DNA from: Burkholderia pseudomultivorans
Lineage (GTDB): Bacteria; Pseudomonadota; Gammaproteobacteria; Burkholderiales; Burkholderiaceae
Reading direction: 5' to 3'
Length of the DNA: 64,000 nt
Assembly (NCBI RefSeq): GCF_902499075.1
Contig: NZ_CABVPP010000037.1
Location: forward strand, 1 to 64,000
Positions 54,038 through 63,838 of this stretch are shown in pieces. Made by a program: the position numbers and the translations under genes. The number at the start of each line of letters is the position of its first letter. Within the stretch, counting starts at the first letter, position 1. The notes under the pieces were generated by a model. It was not told the DNA's origin. It ran no database searches and saw only the letters and a list, made by a program, of their open reading frames with translations.

Positions 54038-54847
54038 ATGAACCCTTCCTCCTCCGCGCCCGTCCCGCCGCTCGACGCCACGCCCGCCCGTGCGCTCGGC
54101 GAATTCATCCGTGCCCACCGCGAGCGGCTGTCGCCGCAGGCCGTCGGCCTGCCGCCCGGCCCGCGCCGCCGCACGCCGGGGCTGCGGCGCGAGGAAGTCG
54201 CGCAGCTGTGCGGCGTCAGCCCGACCTGGTACACGTGGATCGAACAGGGCCGCCCCGTGTCGGCGTCGGCCGACGCGCTCGCGCGGATCGCGGTCGCGCT
54301 GCAGCTGTCGAAGGCCGAGCGCGCGTACCTGTTCGAGCTGGCCGCGCAGCGCGACCCGGCCGAACCCGACGTCGCGGCCGGCGACCTGCCGCCGACGCTC
54401 GCGGCCACCGTCGCGGCGATCGCGACGCCTGCCTACGTGCTCGACCGCCAATGGAACGCGCTCGCGTGGAACGCGCCCGCTACCGCGCTGTTTGCCGGCT
54501 GGCTCGACGGCGAGCACGACCGCAACCTGCTGCGCTTCACGTTCATGTCGCCGGCCGCGCGCACGCTGATCGTCGACTGGGACACCCGCGCGCGGCGGCT
54601 CGCGGCCGAGTTCCGCGCCGATTCGATCCGCCACCTCGCCGACGCGCCGACCCGCGCGCTGATCGACGCGCTGACGGCCGGCAGCGACGCGTTCGCGCAA
54701 TACTGGGCGTCGCAGGACGTGTTCGAGCGCGAAGGCGGGCTGCGCGAATTCGATCATCCGCAGCACGGCCGGCTCGTGTACCAGCAGATCACGCTGAAGC
54801 CCGCGCATCGCGAGGACCTGAAGCTCGTCGTGCTGGTGCGCGACTGA
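54038..54847 (+). CDS. XRE-family regulator with MmyB-like ligand domain
   Basis: The product has 269 residues. The N-terminal HTH_XRE (LGEFIRAHRERLSP, then GLRREEVAQLCGVSPTWYTWIEQGRPVSAS) is followed by a MmyB-like PAS-type domain (VLDRQWNALAWNAPATALF, LRFTFMSPAAR). It starts at ATG 54038. Such regulators often control a divergent oxidoreductase or methyltransferase gene. Here that is the methyltransferase at 53806. The ligand is unknown; in Streptomyces the fold binds fatty acids. Confidence 0.9.
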   Translation: MNPSSSAPVPPLDATPARALGEFIRAHRERLSPQAVGLPPGPRRRTPGLRREEVAQLCGVSPTWYTWIEQGRPVSASADALARIAVALQLSKAERAYLFELAAQRDPAEPDVAAGDLPPTLAATVAAIATPAYVLDRQWNALAWNAPATALFAGWLDGEHDRNLLRFTFMSPAARTLIVDWDTRARRLAAEFRADSIRHLADAPTRALIDALTAGSDAFAQYWASQDVFEREGGLREFDHPQHGRLVYQQITLKPAHREDLKLVVLVRD

Positions 54848-54955
54848 CGCGGCTGCCGCGCGCCGCGCCGCGCCGCGGCGGGCGGCCCCGCGAATGTTAG
54901 AATCCCCGGATTCCTCGGCGGCGCACGCCGCCCAACTCCCCTTCGAAGAATCGCC

Positions 54956-56365
54956 ATGACGTCCCAACTGCACAAAAAGGGCGAGGCCTGGTCGGCCCGC
55001 TTCTCCGAACCGATGTCGGAGCTGGTCAAGCGCTATACGTCGTCGGTGTTTTTCGACAAGCGCCTCGCGCTCGTCGACATCGCCGGCTCGCTCGCGCACG
55101 CGAACATGCTCGCGGCGCAGAAGATCATCAGCGCCGACGACCTCGCCGCGATCGAACGCGGGATGGCGCAAATCAAGGGCGAGATCGAGCGCGGCGAGTT
55201 CGAATGGCAGCTCGATCTGGAAGACGTCCACCTGAACATCGAGGCGCGCCTGACCGCGCTGATCGGCGATGCGGGCAAGCGCCTGCATACGGGCCGCTCG
55301 CGCAACGACCAGGTCGCGACCGACATCCGTCTGTGGCTGCGCGGCGAGATCGACCGCATCGGCGGCCTGCTGAACGACCTGCGCGGCGCGCTGATCGACC
55401 TCGCGGAACAGCACGCCGACACGATCATGCCGGGCTTCACGCACCTGCAGGTCGCGCAGCCCGTCACGTTCGGCCACCACCTGCTCGCGTACGTCGAGAT
55501 GTTCACGCGCGACGCGCAGCGCATGCGCGACTGCCGCACGCGCGTAAACCGCCTGCCGCTCGGCGCGGCCGCGCTCGCCGGCACCAGCTACCCGATCGAC
55601 CGTCATGCGGTCGCGAAGTCGCTCGGCTTCGACGATATCTGCACGAACTCGCTCGACGCGGTGTCGGATCGTGACTTCGCAATCGAATTCACGGCCGCGG
55701 CGGCGCTCGTGATGACGCACGTGTCGCGCTTCTCCGAAGAACTCGTGCTGTGGATGAGCCCGCGCGTCGGCTTCATCGACATCGCCGACCGCTTCTGCAC
55801 CGGCAGCTCGATCATGCCGCAGAAGAAGAACCCGGACGTGCCCGAGCTCGCGCGCGGCAAGACCGGCCGCGTGAACGGCCACCTGATGGCGCTGCTCACG
55901 CTGATGAAGGGCCAGCCGCTCGCGTACAACAAGGACAACCAGGAAGACAAGGAACCGCTGTTCGACACGGTCGACACCGTCGCCGACACGCTGCGGATCT
56001 TCGCCGAGATGGTCGCCGGCATCACCGTGAAGCCGGACGCGATGCGCGCGGCCGCGCTGCAGGGCTTCTCGACCGCCACCGACCTCGCCGACTATCTGGT
56101 CAAGCGCGGCCTGCCGTTCCGCGACGCGCACGAAGCCGTCGCGCACGCAGTGAAGATCTGCGACGACCGCGGCATCGATCTCGCCGACCTGACGCTCGAC
56201 GAAATGAAGCAGGAACTGCCGAACGTCGCGCACCTGATCGGCGACGACGTGTTCGGCTACCTGACGCTCGAAGGCTCGGTCGCGAGCCGCAACCACCCGG
56301 GCGGCACCGCGCCGGACCAGGTGCGTGCAGCGGCGAAGGCCGCGCGCGCCGCCCTCGGCCAGTAA
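54956..56365 (+). CDS. argH: Argininosuccinate lyase
   Basis: The 469-residue enzyme of the fumarase/aspartase superfamily cleaves argininosuccinate to arginine and fumarate, the last step of arginine synthesis. The signature [12 protein letters not shown] carries the catalytic Ser loop. [12 protein letters not shown] and [13 protein letters not shown] match the other conserved regions. It starts at ATG 54956 ([16 protein letters not shown]) and is followed by a strong terminator. Confidence 0.97.
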   Translation: MTSQLHKKGEAWSARFSEPMSELVKRYTSSVFFDKRLALVDIAGSLAHANMLAAQKIISADDLAAIERGMAQIKGEIERGEFEWQLDLEDVHLNIEARLTALIGDAGKRLHTGRSRNDQVATDIRLWLRGEIDRIGGLLNDLRGALIDLAEQHADTIMPGFTHLQVAQPVTFGHHLLAYVEMFTRDAQRMRDCRTRVNRLPLGAAALAGTSYPIDRHAVAKSLGFDDICTNSLDAVSDRDFAIEFTAAAALVMTHVSRFSEELVLWMSPRVGFIDIADRFCTGSSIMPQKKNPDVPELARGKTGRVNGHLMALLTLMKGQPLAYNKDNQEDKEPLFDTVDTVADTLRIFAEMVAGITVKPDAMRAAALQGFSTATDLADYLVKRGLPFRDAHEAVAHAVKICDDRGIDLADLTLDEMKQELPNVAHLIGDDVFGYLTLEGSVASRNHPGGTAPDQVRAAAKAARAALGQ

Positions 56366-56380
56366 GCCCGCCCCGTGCAG

Positions 56381-56406
56381 ACGGACGCCTTCGGCGTCCG
56401 TTTTTT
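56381..56406 (+). terminator. Rho-independent terminator of argH
   Basis: ACGGACGCC pairs with GGCGTCCGT around a TTC loop (56381-56401), followed by a T run to 56406. Confidence 0.9.
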
Positions 56407-56456
56407 ATTCCGGCGGCGACGACCGCCGCCTGCTCCCTGCTTCCCGGATGCCCCCG

Positions 56457-57137
56457 ATGACCTTCTCCGCCGCGCTCTTCGACATGGACGGCCTGCTCGT
56501 CGATTCCGAGCGGACCATCATGAACACGTGGATCGACGTGTCGGGCGCGCATGGCGTCGTGCTGACCGTCGCCGACTACCTGCAGATCGTCGGCCGCTCG
56601 TTCGCCGAAGGCCAGACGGTCCTCGCGCGGCTGATCGGCGACCCGGACACGTTCGACGCGGTGCGCACGCGCGTGCGCGAGCGGCTCGCGGCACCCGAGC
56701 CGCATCCGAAGTTTCCGCTGAAGCCGGGCGCGCTGGCGCTGCTCGACGCGCTCGCGCAGGCCGGCATCCCGTGCGCGGTGGCGTCGTCGTCCGCGCAGGA
56801 CGTGATCCGCGCGCGGCTCGACGCGGTCGGCGTGCTGCCGTACTTCCAGGCGATCGCGAGCGGCACCGAGGTCGCGCGCGGCAAGCCCGACCCGGCCGTA
56901 TACCGGCTCGCGGCCGAGCGCCTCGGCGTGCCGGCACATGCGTGCGTCGCGTTCGAGGACAGCGATTTCGGCGCGCAGTCGGCAGCCGGCGCGGGTGCGT
57001 CGGTCGTCACCGTGCCCGACCTGAAGGCGCCGACGCCCGAGATCGTCGCGCTGAGCCTGCACGTGCTCGCGTCGCTCGACGATGCGGTCGCGCTCGTGCC
57101 GTCGTGGTTCGGCCGGCACGATACGCAGCCCGCGTAG
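56457..57137 (+). CDS. HAD-superfamily phosphatase (beta-phosphoglucomutase/YniC-like)
   Basis: The product has 226 residues. HAD motif I is FDMDGLLVDSE with nucleophile Asp. Motif II is the Ser of VASSSA. Motif III is the Lys of RGKPDP. Motif IV is FEDSDFG. The small cap domain between motifs I and II places it in the PGM/YniC/GPH group, which dephosphorylates sugar phosphates. ATG 56457 (MTFSAALF) or ATG 56448 (MPPMTF) could start it. Neither has a clear Shine-Dalgarno. Confidence 0.88.
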   Translation: MTFSAALFDMDGLLVDSERTIMNTWIDVSGAHGVVLTVADYLQIVGRSFAEGQTVLARLIGDPDTFDAVRTRVRERLAAPEPHPKFPLKPGALALLDALAQAGIPCAVASSSAQDVIRARLDAVGVLPYFQAIASGTEVARGKPDPAVYRLAAERLGVPAHACVAFEDSDFGAQSAAGAGASVVTVPDLKAPTPEIVALSLHVLASLDDAVALVPSWFGRHDTQPA

Positions 57138-57224
57138 CGCGTCACACCGTCTCCCAATGCAAACGGGCACCTCGCGGTGCCCGTCGTGCGCGGCCGTCGA
57201 ACCGGCGGCGTCGGTCCTTCGACG

Positions 57225-58031
57225 TTACTTGTTGCCGGCCGTCTCCGACAGCCGCTTCATCGTCGCGATGCGCGCGCCGATCAGGTCGACGCGTCCGTCC
57301 TCGCCGACGAGCGGCGCCGTCGCGTCGCGAAACGCGATCCATGCGCGCTGCGCGCGCACCAGCGTCGCGGCCGAATGCGCGGGCATCTTGCGGCGCAGCT
57401 TCTGGTAATAGCGGTTCAGGTCGAACACCGCATGCTCGCACGCGGCATCCTGCTCGCACGGGCGCACGCGGCGCACGGCCGAATCGCGCGGCGCGTTCGC
57501 CGCCTTCGGGTCGGGCCGCCCGGCCGCGTTCGCGGCGCCCTGCGCGCCGCTGGTGGCAGCCACCGGCACCGCGGGCGGCGGCGCATAGCGGTCGGCCGCC
57601 GCGCGCAGTGCCAGCGCGCGATCGCGCACCGGCTGCAGCTGCATGTCGGCGCTCGCCATCGTGTACATCGTGCCGCGCGTCGTGTCGTACACGGCCTTCA
57701 GCAGATGCGCCTCGTCCTTGCGCCACGTCAGCCAGCGCCGCTGGCTGTCCTGCCAGCCGCGCTTCGCGTCGGCCGGCGCATCCTTCAACAGGCGCTGGTA
57801 CGCGCCGTCCATCACCGTCTGCCACTGCTGCTGCGCCTCGCCCATGCACTGGATCTGGCCCGCCGTCGACGACCGGTCGCGCCGCGCGAGGCATTGCCGC
57901 ATCGCGACGTCGACCGGGTCGGCCGCGGCGACTTCCGCGTGCGCCGTACCCGCCCCCGCCCACCATGCCGCCCAGACGACGAGCGCGGCCGCCGCCGCGC
58001 GCATCGTCCGGTGTGTTCCGTGCGTCGCCAT
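57225..58031 (-). CDS. LprI/DUF1311-family secreted protein
   Basis: This 268-residue protein has a signal peptide ending near AGTAHA (residue about 32). Two LprI-type helical domains follow. The first is about 43-140 with Cys pair CLARRD...IQCMGEAQQQW. The second is about 190-265 with CEQDAACEHAVFDLNRYYQKL. A Pro/Ala linker lies between. The family includes lysozyme-inhibitor-like LprI, but most members have unknown roles. Its ATG overlaps the stop of the decarboxylase gene (TGATG), so the two are co-translated. Confidence 0.8.
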   Translation of the reverse strand: MATHGTHRTMRAAAAALVVWAAWWAGAGTAHAEVAAADPVDVAMRQCLARRDRSSTAGQIQCMGEAQQQWQTVMDGAYQRLLKDAPADAKRGWQDSQRRWLTWRKDEAHLLKAVYDTTRGTMYTMASADMQLQPVRDRALALRAAADRYAPPPAVPVAATSGAQGAANAAGRPDPKAANAPRDSAVRRVRPCEQDAACEHAVFDLNRYYQKLRRKMPAHSAATLVRAQRAWIAFRDATAPLVGEDGRVDLIGARIATMKRLSETAGNK

Positions 58032-60310
58032 CAGTCGCGCACGCAGTCGACGAAGTATTCGACGCGGCCGTTCACCTCTTCCGCGACGAGGCCGTGGATA
58101 TCGGTGTGGAAGCCCGGGAAGCGCTCGTTGAAGTCGCGCGCGAACCGCAGGTAGTTGACGATCGTCTTGTTGAAGCGCTCGCCCGGGATCAGCAGCGGAA
58201 TGCCCGGCGGGTACGGCGTCAGCAGGATGCTCGTCACGCGGCCTTCGAGCTCGTCGAGCGGCACGCGGTCGATCTTGCGGTGCGCGAGCTTCGCGAACGC
58301 GTCCGACGGCTTCAGCGCCGGCTCCATGTCCGACAGGTACATCTCGGTCGTCAGGCGCGCGATGTCGTTGGCGCGGTACACGTCGTGGATCTGCGTGCAC
58401 AGGTCGCGCAGGCCGACGCGCTCGTAGCGCGGATGCTGCGCGACGAATTCCGGCAGCACGCGCCACAGCGGCTGGTTGTTGTCGTAGTCGTCCTTGAACT
58501 GCTGCAGCTCGGTCACCATCGAGTTCCAGCGGCCCTTCGTGATGCCGATCGTGAACATGATGAAGAACGAGTACAGGCCGGTCTTCTCGACGATGATCCC
58601 GTGCTCGGCCAGGTACTTCGTGACGATCGCGGCCGGAATGCCGGTGTCGCCGAACTCGCCGTCGACGTCGAGCCCCGGCGTGATGATCGTCGCCTTGATC
58701 GGGTCGAGCATGTTGAAGCCTTCCGCGAGCGGGCCGAAGCCGTGCCAGTGGTCGTTCGGCTTCAGCATCCAGTCGTCGCGCGAGCCGATGCCTTCCTCGG
58801 ACAGGTCGTCCGGACCCCACACGCGGAAGAACCAGTCGTCGCCGTACTCGGCGTCGACCTTGCGCATCGCGCGGCGGAAGTCGATCGCCTCGGCGATCGA
58901 TTCCTCGACGAGCGCGGTGCCGCCCGGCGGCTCCATCATCGCGGCCGCGACGTCGCACGATGCGATGATCGCGTACTGCGGGCTCGTCGACGTGTGCATC
59001 AGGTACGCCTCGTTGAAGCGGTGCTTGTCGAAGGTGCGGTTCTCCGAATCCTGCACGACGATCTGCGACGCCTGCGAGATGCCGGCGAGCAGCTTGTGCG
59101 TCGAGTGCGTCGCGAACACCAGCGCGCCGGTGCGCGGACGGCCGTCGCCGATCGCGTGCATGTCGCGGTAGAAGTCGTGGAAGGTCGCGTGCGGCAGCCA
59201 CGCTTCGTCGAAGTGCAGCGTGTCGAGCAGGTCGCCGAGCAGGTCCTTGATCATCTCGACGTTGTACACGACGCCGTCGTAGGTGCTCTGCGTGATCGTC
59301 AGGATGCGCGGCTTCAGGTCCGGGTTCTCGCGCAGCGCCTCGCGCGCGAACGGGTTCGCCTCGATCTTCTTGCGGATGTTCTCCGGCTTGAACTCGTCGC
59401 GCGGGATCGGCCCGATGATGCCGAAGTGGTTGCGCGTTGGCGTCAGGAACACCGGAATCGCGCCCGTCATCGTGATCGCGTGCAGGATCGACTTGTGGCA
59501 GTTGCGGTCGACCAGCACGATGTCGCCCGGCGCGACCGTCGCATGCCAGACGATCTTGTTCGACGTCGACGTGCCGTTGGTCACGAAGAACAGGTGGTCG
59601 GCGCTGAAGATGCGCGCCGCGTTGCGCTCGGACGCCGCGACCGGGCCGGTGTGGTCGAGCAACTGGCCGAGTTCGTCCACGGCATTGCAGACGTCCGCGC
59701 GCAGCATGTTCTCGCCGAAGAACTGGTGGAACATCTGGCCGAGCGGGTTCTTCAGGAACGCGACGCCGCCCGAGTGGCCCGGGCAGTGCCACGAGTACGA
59801 GCCTTCGTCCGCGTACTTGACCAGTTCCTTGAAGAACGGCGGCGCGAGCGAGTCGAGATAGACCTTCGCCTCGCGGATGATGTGGCGCGCGACGAACTCC
59901 GGCGTGTCCTCGAACATGTGGATGAAGCCGTGCAGCTCGCGCAGGATGTCGTTCGGCAGATGGCGCGACGTGCGCGTCTCGCCGTACAGGAAGATCGGGA
60001 TGTCCGCGTTGCGGCGGCGCACTTCGGTGACGAACGCGCGCAGCTCGATGATCGCGGTGGCGAGCTCCGGCAGCTCGCCGTCCGGGCCCGTTTCGCCGAG
60101 CATCAGCTCGTCGTCGTCGATCGACAGGATGAAGCACGACGCGCGGCTCGACTGCTGCGCGAACGACGTCAGATCGCCGTAGCTCGTGAGGCCGAGGACT
60201 TCGACGCCCTCCTTCTCGATCGCTTCGGCCAGCGCCCGGATGCCGGAGCCCGAGATGTTCTCGGAGCGGAAATCTTCGTCGATGATCACGACGGGGAAAC
60301 GAAACTTCAT
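58031..60310 (-). CDS. Biodegradative-type arginine/lysine/ornithine decarboxylase
   Basis: The 759-residue PLP enzyme has the AdiA/CadA/SpeF-like fold. It has an N-terminal response-regulator-like wing domain (VVIIDEDFRSENISGSGI), a PLP domain with the aldimine Lys K406 in ATHSTHKLLAGIS and HFDEAWLPHATFH before it, and a C-terminal domain with TPYPPGIPLLIPGE. The substrate cannot be fixed by eye. Length and the THSTHK motif fit arginine or lysine decarboxylase. No antiporter gene (adiC, cadB) is adjacent, so a polyamine role rather than acid resistance is possible. It is coupled to the downstream LprI-like gene. Confidence 0.9.
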   Translation of the reverse strand: MKFRFPVVIIDEDFRSENISGSGIRALAEAIEKEGVEVLGLTSYGDLTSFAQQSSRASCFILSIDDDELMLGETGPDGELPELATAIIELRAFVTEVRRRNADIPIFLYGETRTSRHLPNDILRELHGFIHMFEDTPEFVARHIIREAKVYLDSLAPPFFKELVKYADEGSYSWHCPGHSGGVAFLKNPLGQMFHQFFGENMLRADVCNAVDELGQLLDHTGPVAASERNAARIFSADHLFFVTNGTSTSNKIVWHATVAPGDIVLVDRNCHKSILHAITMTGAIPVFLTPTRNHFGIIGPIPRDEFKPENIRKKIEANPFAREALRENPDLKPRILTITQSTYDGVVYNVEMIKDLLGDLLDTLHFDEAWLPHATFHDFYRDMHAIGDGRPRTGALVFATHSTHKLLAGISQASQIVVQDSENRTFDKHRFNEAYLMHTSTSPQYAIIASCDVAAAMMEPPGGTALVEESIAEAIDFRRAMRKVDAEYGDDWFFRVWGPDDLSEEGIGSRDDWMLKPNDHWHGFGPLAEGFNMLDPIKATIITPGLDVDGEFGDTGIPAAIVTKYLAEHGIIVEKTGLYSFFIMFTIGITKGRWNSMVTELQQFKDDYDNNQPLWRVLPEFVAQHPRYERVGLRDLCTQIHDVYRANDIARLTTEMYLSDMEPALKPSDAFAKLAHRKIDRVPLDELEGRVTSILLTPYPPGIPLLIPGERFNKTIVNYLRFARDFNERFPGFHTDIHGLVAEEVNGRVEYFVDCVRD

Positions 60311-60391
60311 GGGCGATTCTCCAAAAAGAACGACCGCGGCGCGTCACGCGCAGCGGTCACCCGGAAACTGGTGAGACGTTATGCAAGCAGA

Positions 60392-60961
60392 TCAGGTTTT
60401 CGGCAGCGTGACACCGCGCTGCCCCTGATACTTGCCGCCGCGATCGGCGTACGACACGTCGCACACCTCGTCGCTCTCGAAGAAGAGCACCTGCGCGACG
60501 CCTTCGTTCGCGTAGATCTTCGCGGGCAGCGGCGTGGTGTTCGAGAATTCCAGCGTGACGTAGCCTTCCCACTCGGGTTCGAACGGCGTCACGTTGACGA
60601 TGATCCCGCAGCGCGCATAGGTCGACTTGCCGAGGCAGACCGTCAGCACGGTGCGCGGAATGCGGAAATATTCGACGGTGCGGGCCAGCGCGAACGAGTT
60701 CGGCGGGATGATGCACACGTCGCCCTTGAAATCGACAAACGAACCCTCGTCGAAGTTCTTCGGATCGACGATCGTCGAGTTGATGTTCGTGAAGATCTTG
60801 AATTCGTCCGCGCAGCGGATGTCGTAGCCGTAGCTCGACGTGCCGTAGCTGACGATCCTGCGACCGTCCTCGGACGCGCGGACCTGATCGGGCACGAACG
60901 GCTCGATCATCTTGTGCTCTTCGGCCATGCGCCGAATCCATTTGTCGGACTTGATGCTCAT
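60392..60961 (-). CDS. dcd: dCTP deaminase
   Basis: The 189-residue trimeric enzyme deaminates dCTP to dUTP for thymidylate synthesis. Typical segments are [17 protein letters not shown], the catalytic Glu region [18 protein letters not shown] and [10 protein letters not shown]. It starts at ATG 60961 ([13 protein letters not shown]). It lies just upstream of the decarboxylase on the same strand (81-base gap). Confidence 0.96.
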
Positions 60962-61079
60962 AACGGGGCGCCTGGAAACGCTGCGTGACGGTGGGTGTTG
61001 GGCTCAGGCCGCCGGTTCGGGCCGGCGGCCGGGAAAGGCGCACATTTTACGCGATCATCGGCTCGCGCATGCGCCCCCG

Positions 61080-61616
61080 TCACCGGATCACGCCGCACGC
61101 GAGCGCAGGCCCCGCGCCGTGCTGCGGAAACGCGGGGTCGCTCGCGTCGCGGTGCACCAGCGCCGCGCGGTTCAGCGCGGAGCGCACGCCGTCGAGGGCC
61201 AGATCGGGCGCGACGATGAAGCCGGCCGCGACGCCGTTCGCGTCCGCATGGATGTTGCCGAGATCGCCGGCGACCCGCGCGCCCGCGCGCAGGCGGTCGG
61301 CGGCCGGCGCGAACACCTGGCCGGCGCTCGAGCCGTCGCCCGCGTTGCAGTCGCCGCGCTCGTGCACCTGCAGCGCGTGATCGCTGTTCGGCGGCAGGCC
61401 GACGAGGTTGTAGGTGACCTGGACGCCGTCCGGGCGCTCGACGAAGGTCACCGCGCCGCGCGTCTGCGAGCCGACCGTCGGCTGCAGCTGCGCGTCGGCC
61501 CGTTTTTCGTGCGACGAGGAAAAGGAAGTACAGCCGGCCAGCAGGCCCAGCGCGGCGGCGGCCAGCAGCGCGCGCCGCGCGCGGCCGGCGCGCACGCCGT
61601 GATGTCGTTGGTTCAT
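61080..61616 (-). CDS. SodC-like lipoprotein lacking most metal ligands
   Basis: The product has 178 residues. The lipoprotein signal ends in LLAGCTS. The Cu/Zn superoxide dismutase fold is clear (LVGLPPNSDHALQVHERGDC, VAGDLGNIHAD, GPALACGVI). Compared with active SodC, the Cu ligand in FHxHE is Q (LQVHE), the bridging His of GHFNP is V (GQVFAP), and the two later Zn His are absent. The active-site Arg before ACG is Ala. One Cu His, the Zn Asp (GDL), one late His (LVH) and both disulfide Cys remain. Dismutase activity is unlikely. It may be a structural or binding relative. Confidence 0.85.
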   Translation of the reverse strand: MNQRHHGVRAGRARRALLAAAALGLLAGCTSFSSSHEKRADAQLQPTVGSQTRGAVTFVERPDGVQVTYNLVGLPPNSDHALQVHERGDCNAGDGSSAGQVFAPAADRLRAGARVAGDLGNIHADANGVAAGFIVAPDLALDGVRSALNRAALVHRDASDPAFPQHGAGPALACGVIR

Positions 61617-61749
61617 TCGATCCTCATGCCGGCCGACGGCCATTCGACATGGCGGCCGCGCCGGACGGGTAAAGGGACCCGGGAAAAGTCGCCATGATAC
61701 CGCGCCTCGCGGCGCCGTAAACAGCGTGAGGCCCCGCCCCGCAAGGGTT

Positions 61750-62841
61750 TTACGTATTTTGAACAACGATCGACGGGAACTTCGACGTCATGTCGCGCGC
61801 GCGCTCGGCAATTGCCAGCGCGACGCCGCGCGCGATGTCGCGGTAGCGGCGCGCCAGCGCGCCGTCCGGATCGGCCGCGACCGTCGGCGCGCCGCTGTCG
61901 GCCCGCTCGCGAATCGCGATGTCGAGCGGCAGGCTGCCGAGCACGGTCACGCCGTAGTCCTTCGCCATCCGCTCGGCGCCGCCCGCGCCGAAGATGTGCT
62001 CCTCGTGGCCGCAGTTCGAGCACACGTGGATGCTCATGTTCTCGACGATGCCGAGGATCGGGATGCCGACCTTCTCGAACATCTTCAGGCCCTTCTTCGC
62101 GTCGAGCAGCGCGATGTCCTGCGGCGTCGTGACGATCACCGCGCCCGTCACCGGCACGCGCTGCGCGAGCGTCAGCTGGATGTCGCCGGTGCCCGGCGGC
62201 ATGTCGACGATCAGGTAGTCGAGCTCGCGCCAGTTGGTCTGCCGCAGCAGCTGCTCGAGCGCCGACGTCGCCATCGGGCCGCGCCACACCATCGGGTTGT
62301 CCTCCTCGATCAGGAAGCCGATCGAGTTGGCTTGCAGCCCGTGGCCGACCAGCGGGTTCATCGACTGGTTGTCCGGCGACTCGGGGCGCTGGCCGTGGAT
62401 GCCGAGCATCGTCGGCAGCGACGGGCCGTAGATGTCCGCGTCGAGGATGCCGACCGACGCGCCTTCCGCGGCCAGCGCGAGCGCGAGGTTCACGGCCGTC
62501 GTGCTCTTGCCGACGCCGCCCTTGCCCGACGCGACCGCGACGATGTTCTTCACGTTCGGCAGCAGCTTCACGCCGCGCTGCACCGTGTGCGCGACGATCT
62601 CCTGCGACACGTTCACGCGCGCGTCGCGCACGCCCGGCACACTGCGCAACGCGGCGACGACGCGCGCGCGCACGTCGTCGTACTGGCTGCGCGCGGGATA
62701 GCCGAGCACCACGTCGACCGCCACGACGTCGCCGTCGATCGCGACGTTGCGCACACCCTTGTTCGCCGCATACGGGCGCTCGGTATTGGGGTCGACGACC
62801 GCCGCCAGCGCGGCGTCGACTTGTGCCCGGTCAATGCTCAT
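61750..62841 (-). CDS. apbC: Iron-sulfur cluster carrier ApbC/Mrp
   Basis: The 363-residue P-loop ATPase of the Mrp/NBP35 family carries Fe-S clusters to apoproteins. An N-terminal DUF59 (MIP18-like) domain spans about 1-85. The deviant Walker A is GKGGVGKST and the Walker B is VDMPPGTGD. The cluster-bridging CxxC is in HVCSNCGHEEHIFG. The start is ATG 62841. It is divergent from the OmpA-family gene. Confidence 0.95.
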   Translation of the reverse strand: MSIDRAQVDAALAAVVDPNTERPYAANKGVRNVAIDGDVVAVDVVLGYPARSQYDDVRARVVAALRSVPGVRDARVNVSQEIVAHTVQRGVKLLPNVKNIVAVASGKGGVGKSTTAVNLALALAAEGASVGILDADIYGPSLPTMLGIHGQRPESPDNQSMNPLVGHGLQANSIGFLIEEDNPMVWRGPMATSALEQLLRQTNWRELDYLIVDMPPGTGDIQLTLAQRVPVTGAVIVTTPQDIALLDAKKGLKMFEKVGIPILGIVENMSIHVCSNCGHEEHIFGAGGAERMAKDYGVTVLGSLPLDIAIRERADSGAPTVAADPDGALARRYRDIARGVALAIAERARDMTSKFPSIVVQNT

Positions 62842-63190
62842 CGAAACTCCGTGAAAACGTTTTTTTCGCGCTCAAACGTCAAGAAATATCAAATAACGCG
62901 GCGAAAATCGGGAAAAGTGAAAGAATCTGTTGCACGCCATTGCGCGAACGCGCGCGGCGGCGCAATCTTCGCGTGCGGCACGCTATGGGGCCAAATCGGC
63001 CGCCTACCGCCTATATTGTAGAGGCTGACGCGCCGCCCTGTCCGAACAGCCACGCTGACGGGCTGGGCATGCGGCCGCCTCGGCGGCTGCCGCGAGCACG
63101 GGCCGACCCTCCTTTTTCCGGGCGGCCCGCGTAGGGAGCCGTAGCTGTTGATGTCGTTGTCGACTCGTTCAACCAAGAGAGGAATCCAAG
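62842..63190. promoter_or_regulatory. Divergent promoter region of apbC and the OmpA-family gene
   Basis: These 349 bases contain an AT-rich patch next to apbC (62850-62935) that probably holds its promoter, and a TTGTAG-like element near 63015. No gene or clear operator is supported. Confidence 0.4.
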
Positions 63191-63838
63191 ATGAACATGA
63201 AAATCGCGACCCGCTTGTCCGTCTTCGCACTGGCCGGCGCACTGCTGGCAGGCTGCGCGACGCAGCAAGGCAACAACACGGCCGTCGGCACCGGCACGGG
63301 TGCGGCGCTGGGCGCAGGGATCGGCGCACTGGCGGGCGGCGGCAAGGGCGCGGCGATCGGCGCAGGCGTCGGCGCGCTGGTCGGCGGCGTGACGGGCTAC
63401 AACTGGCAAGCGATCAAGAACAAGCTCGCGCCGTCGGCGGCGCAGACGGGCACGCAGGTCACCGAGCAGCCGGACGGCTCGCTGAAGCTGAACGTGCCGA
63501 GCTCGGTCACGTTCGCGACCAACCAGTACGCGATCACGCCGGCCTTCACGCCGCTGCTGAACGACCTGGCGACGACGCTGAACCAGAATCCGCAAGTGAC
63601 GGCCTCGATCGTCGGCTACACGGACAGCACCGGTTCGGCCCAGCTGAACCAGACGCTGTCGCAGAACCGTGCACAGAGCGTCGTGAACGCGCTCGTGCAG
63701 CGCGGCGTCGCGGGCGGCCGCCTGTCGGCGCAGGGCATGGGCGCGTCGAACCCGATCGCGGACAACGCGACCGAAGCCGGCCGCGCACAGAACCGCCGTG
63801 TCGAGATCTACCTGCGCGCGCCGCAGCAGCATCAATAA
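63191..63838 (+). CDS. OmpA-family lipoprotein with glycine-zipper region
   Basis: The product has 215 residues. The lipoprotein signal ends in ALLAGCATQ. A glycine-zipper stretch (about residues 35-68, GAALGAGIGALAGGGKGAA and so on) can form a membrane hairpin. The C-terminal OmpA-like peptidoglycan-binding domain has LNDLATTLNQNP, NRAQSVVNALVQRGV and the RAQNRRVEI motif that binds diaminopimelate. It anchors the outer membrane to the wall. It starts at ATG 63191. ATG 63197 is an alternative. Confidence 0.9.
   Translation: MNMKIATRLSVFALAGALLAGCATQQGNNTAVGTGTGAALGAGIGALAGGGKGAAIGAGVGALVGGVTGYNWQAIKNKLAPSAAQTGTQVTEQPDGSLKLNVPSSVTFATNQYAITPAFTPLLNDLATTLNQNPQVTASIVGYTDSTGSAQLNQTLSQNRAQSVVNALVQRGVAGGRLSAQGMGASNPIADNATEAGRAQNRRVEIYLRAPQQHQ

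Noticed and set aside
56375-60988. Very long open frame on the + strand (over 1500 codons)
   Set aside because: It runs antisense through the decarboxylase, LprI-like and dcd genes. High GC at third positions removes stops from the opposite strand. Its translation is Arg-rich with no domain.
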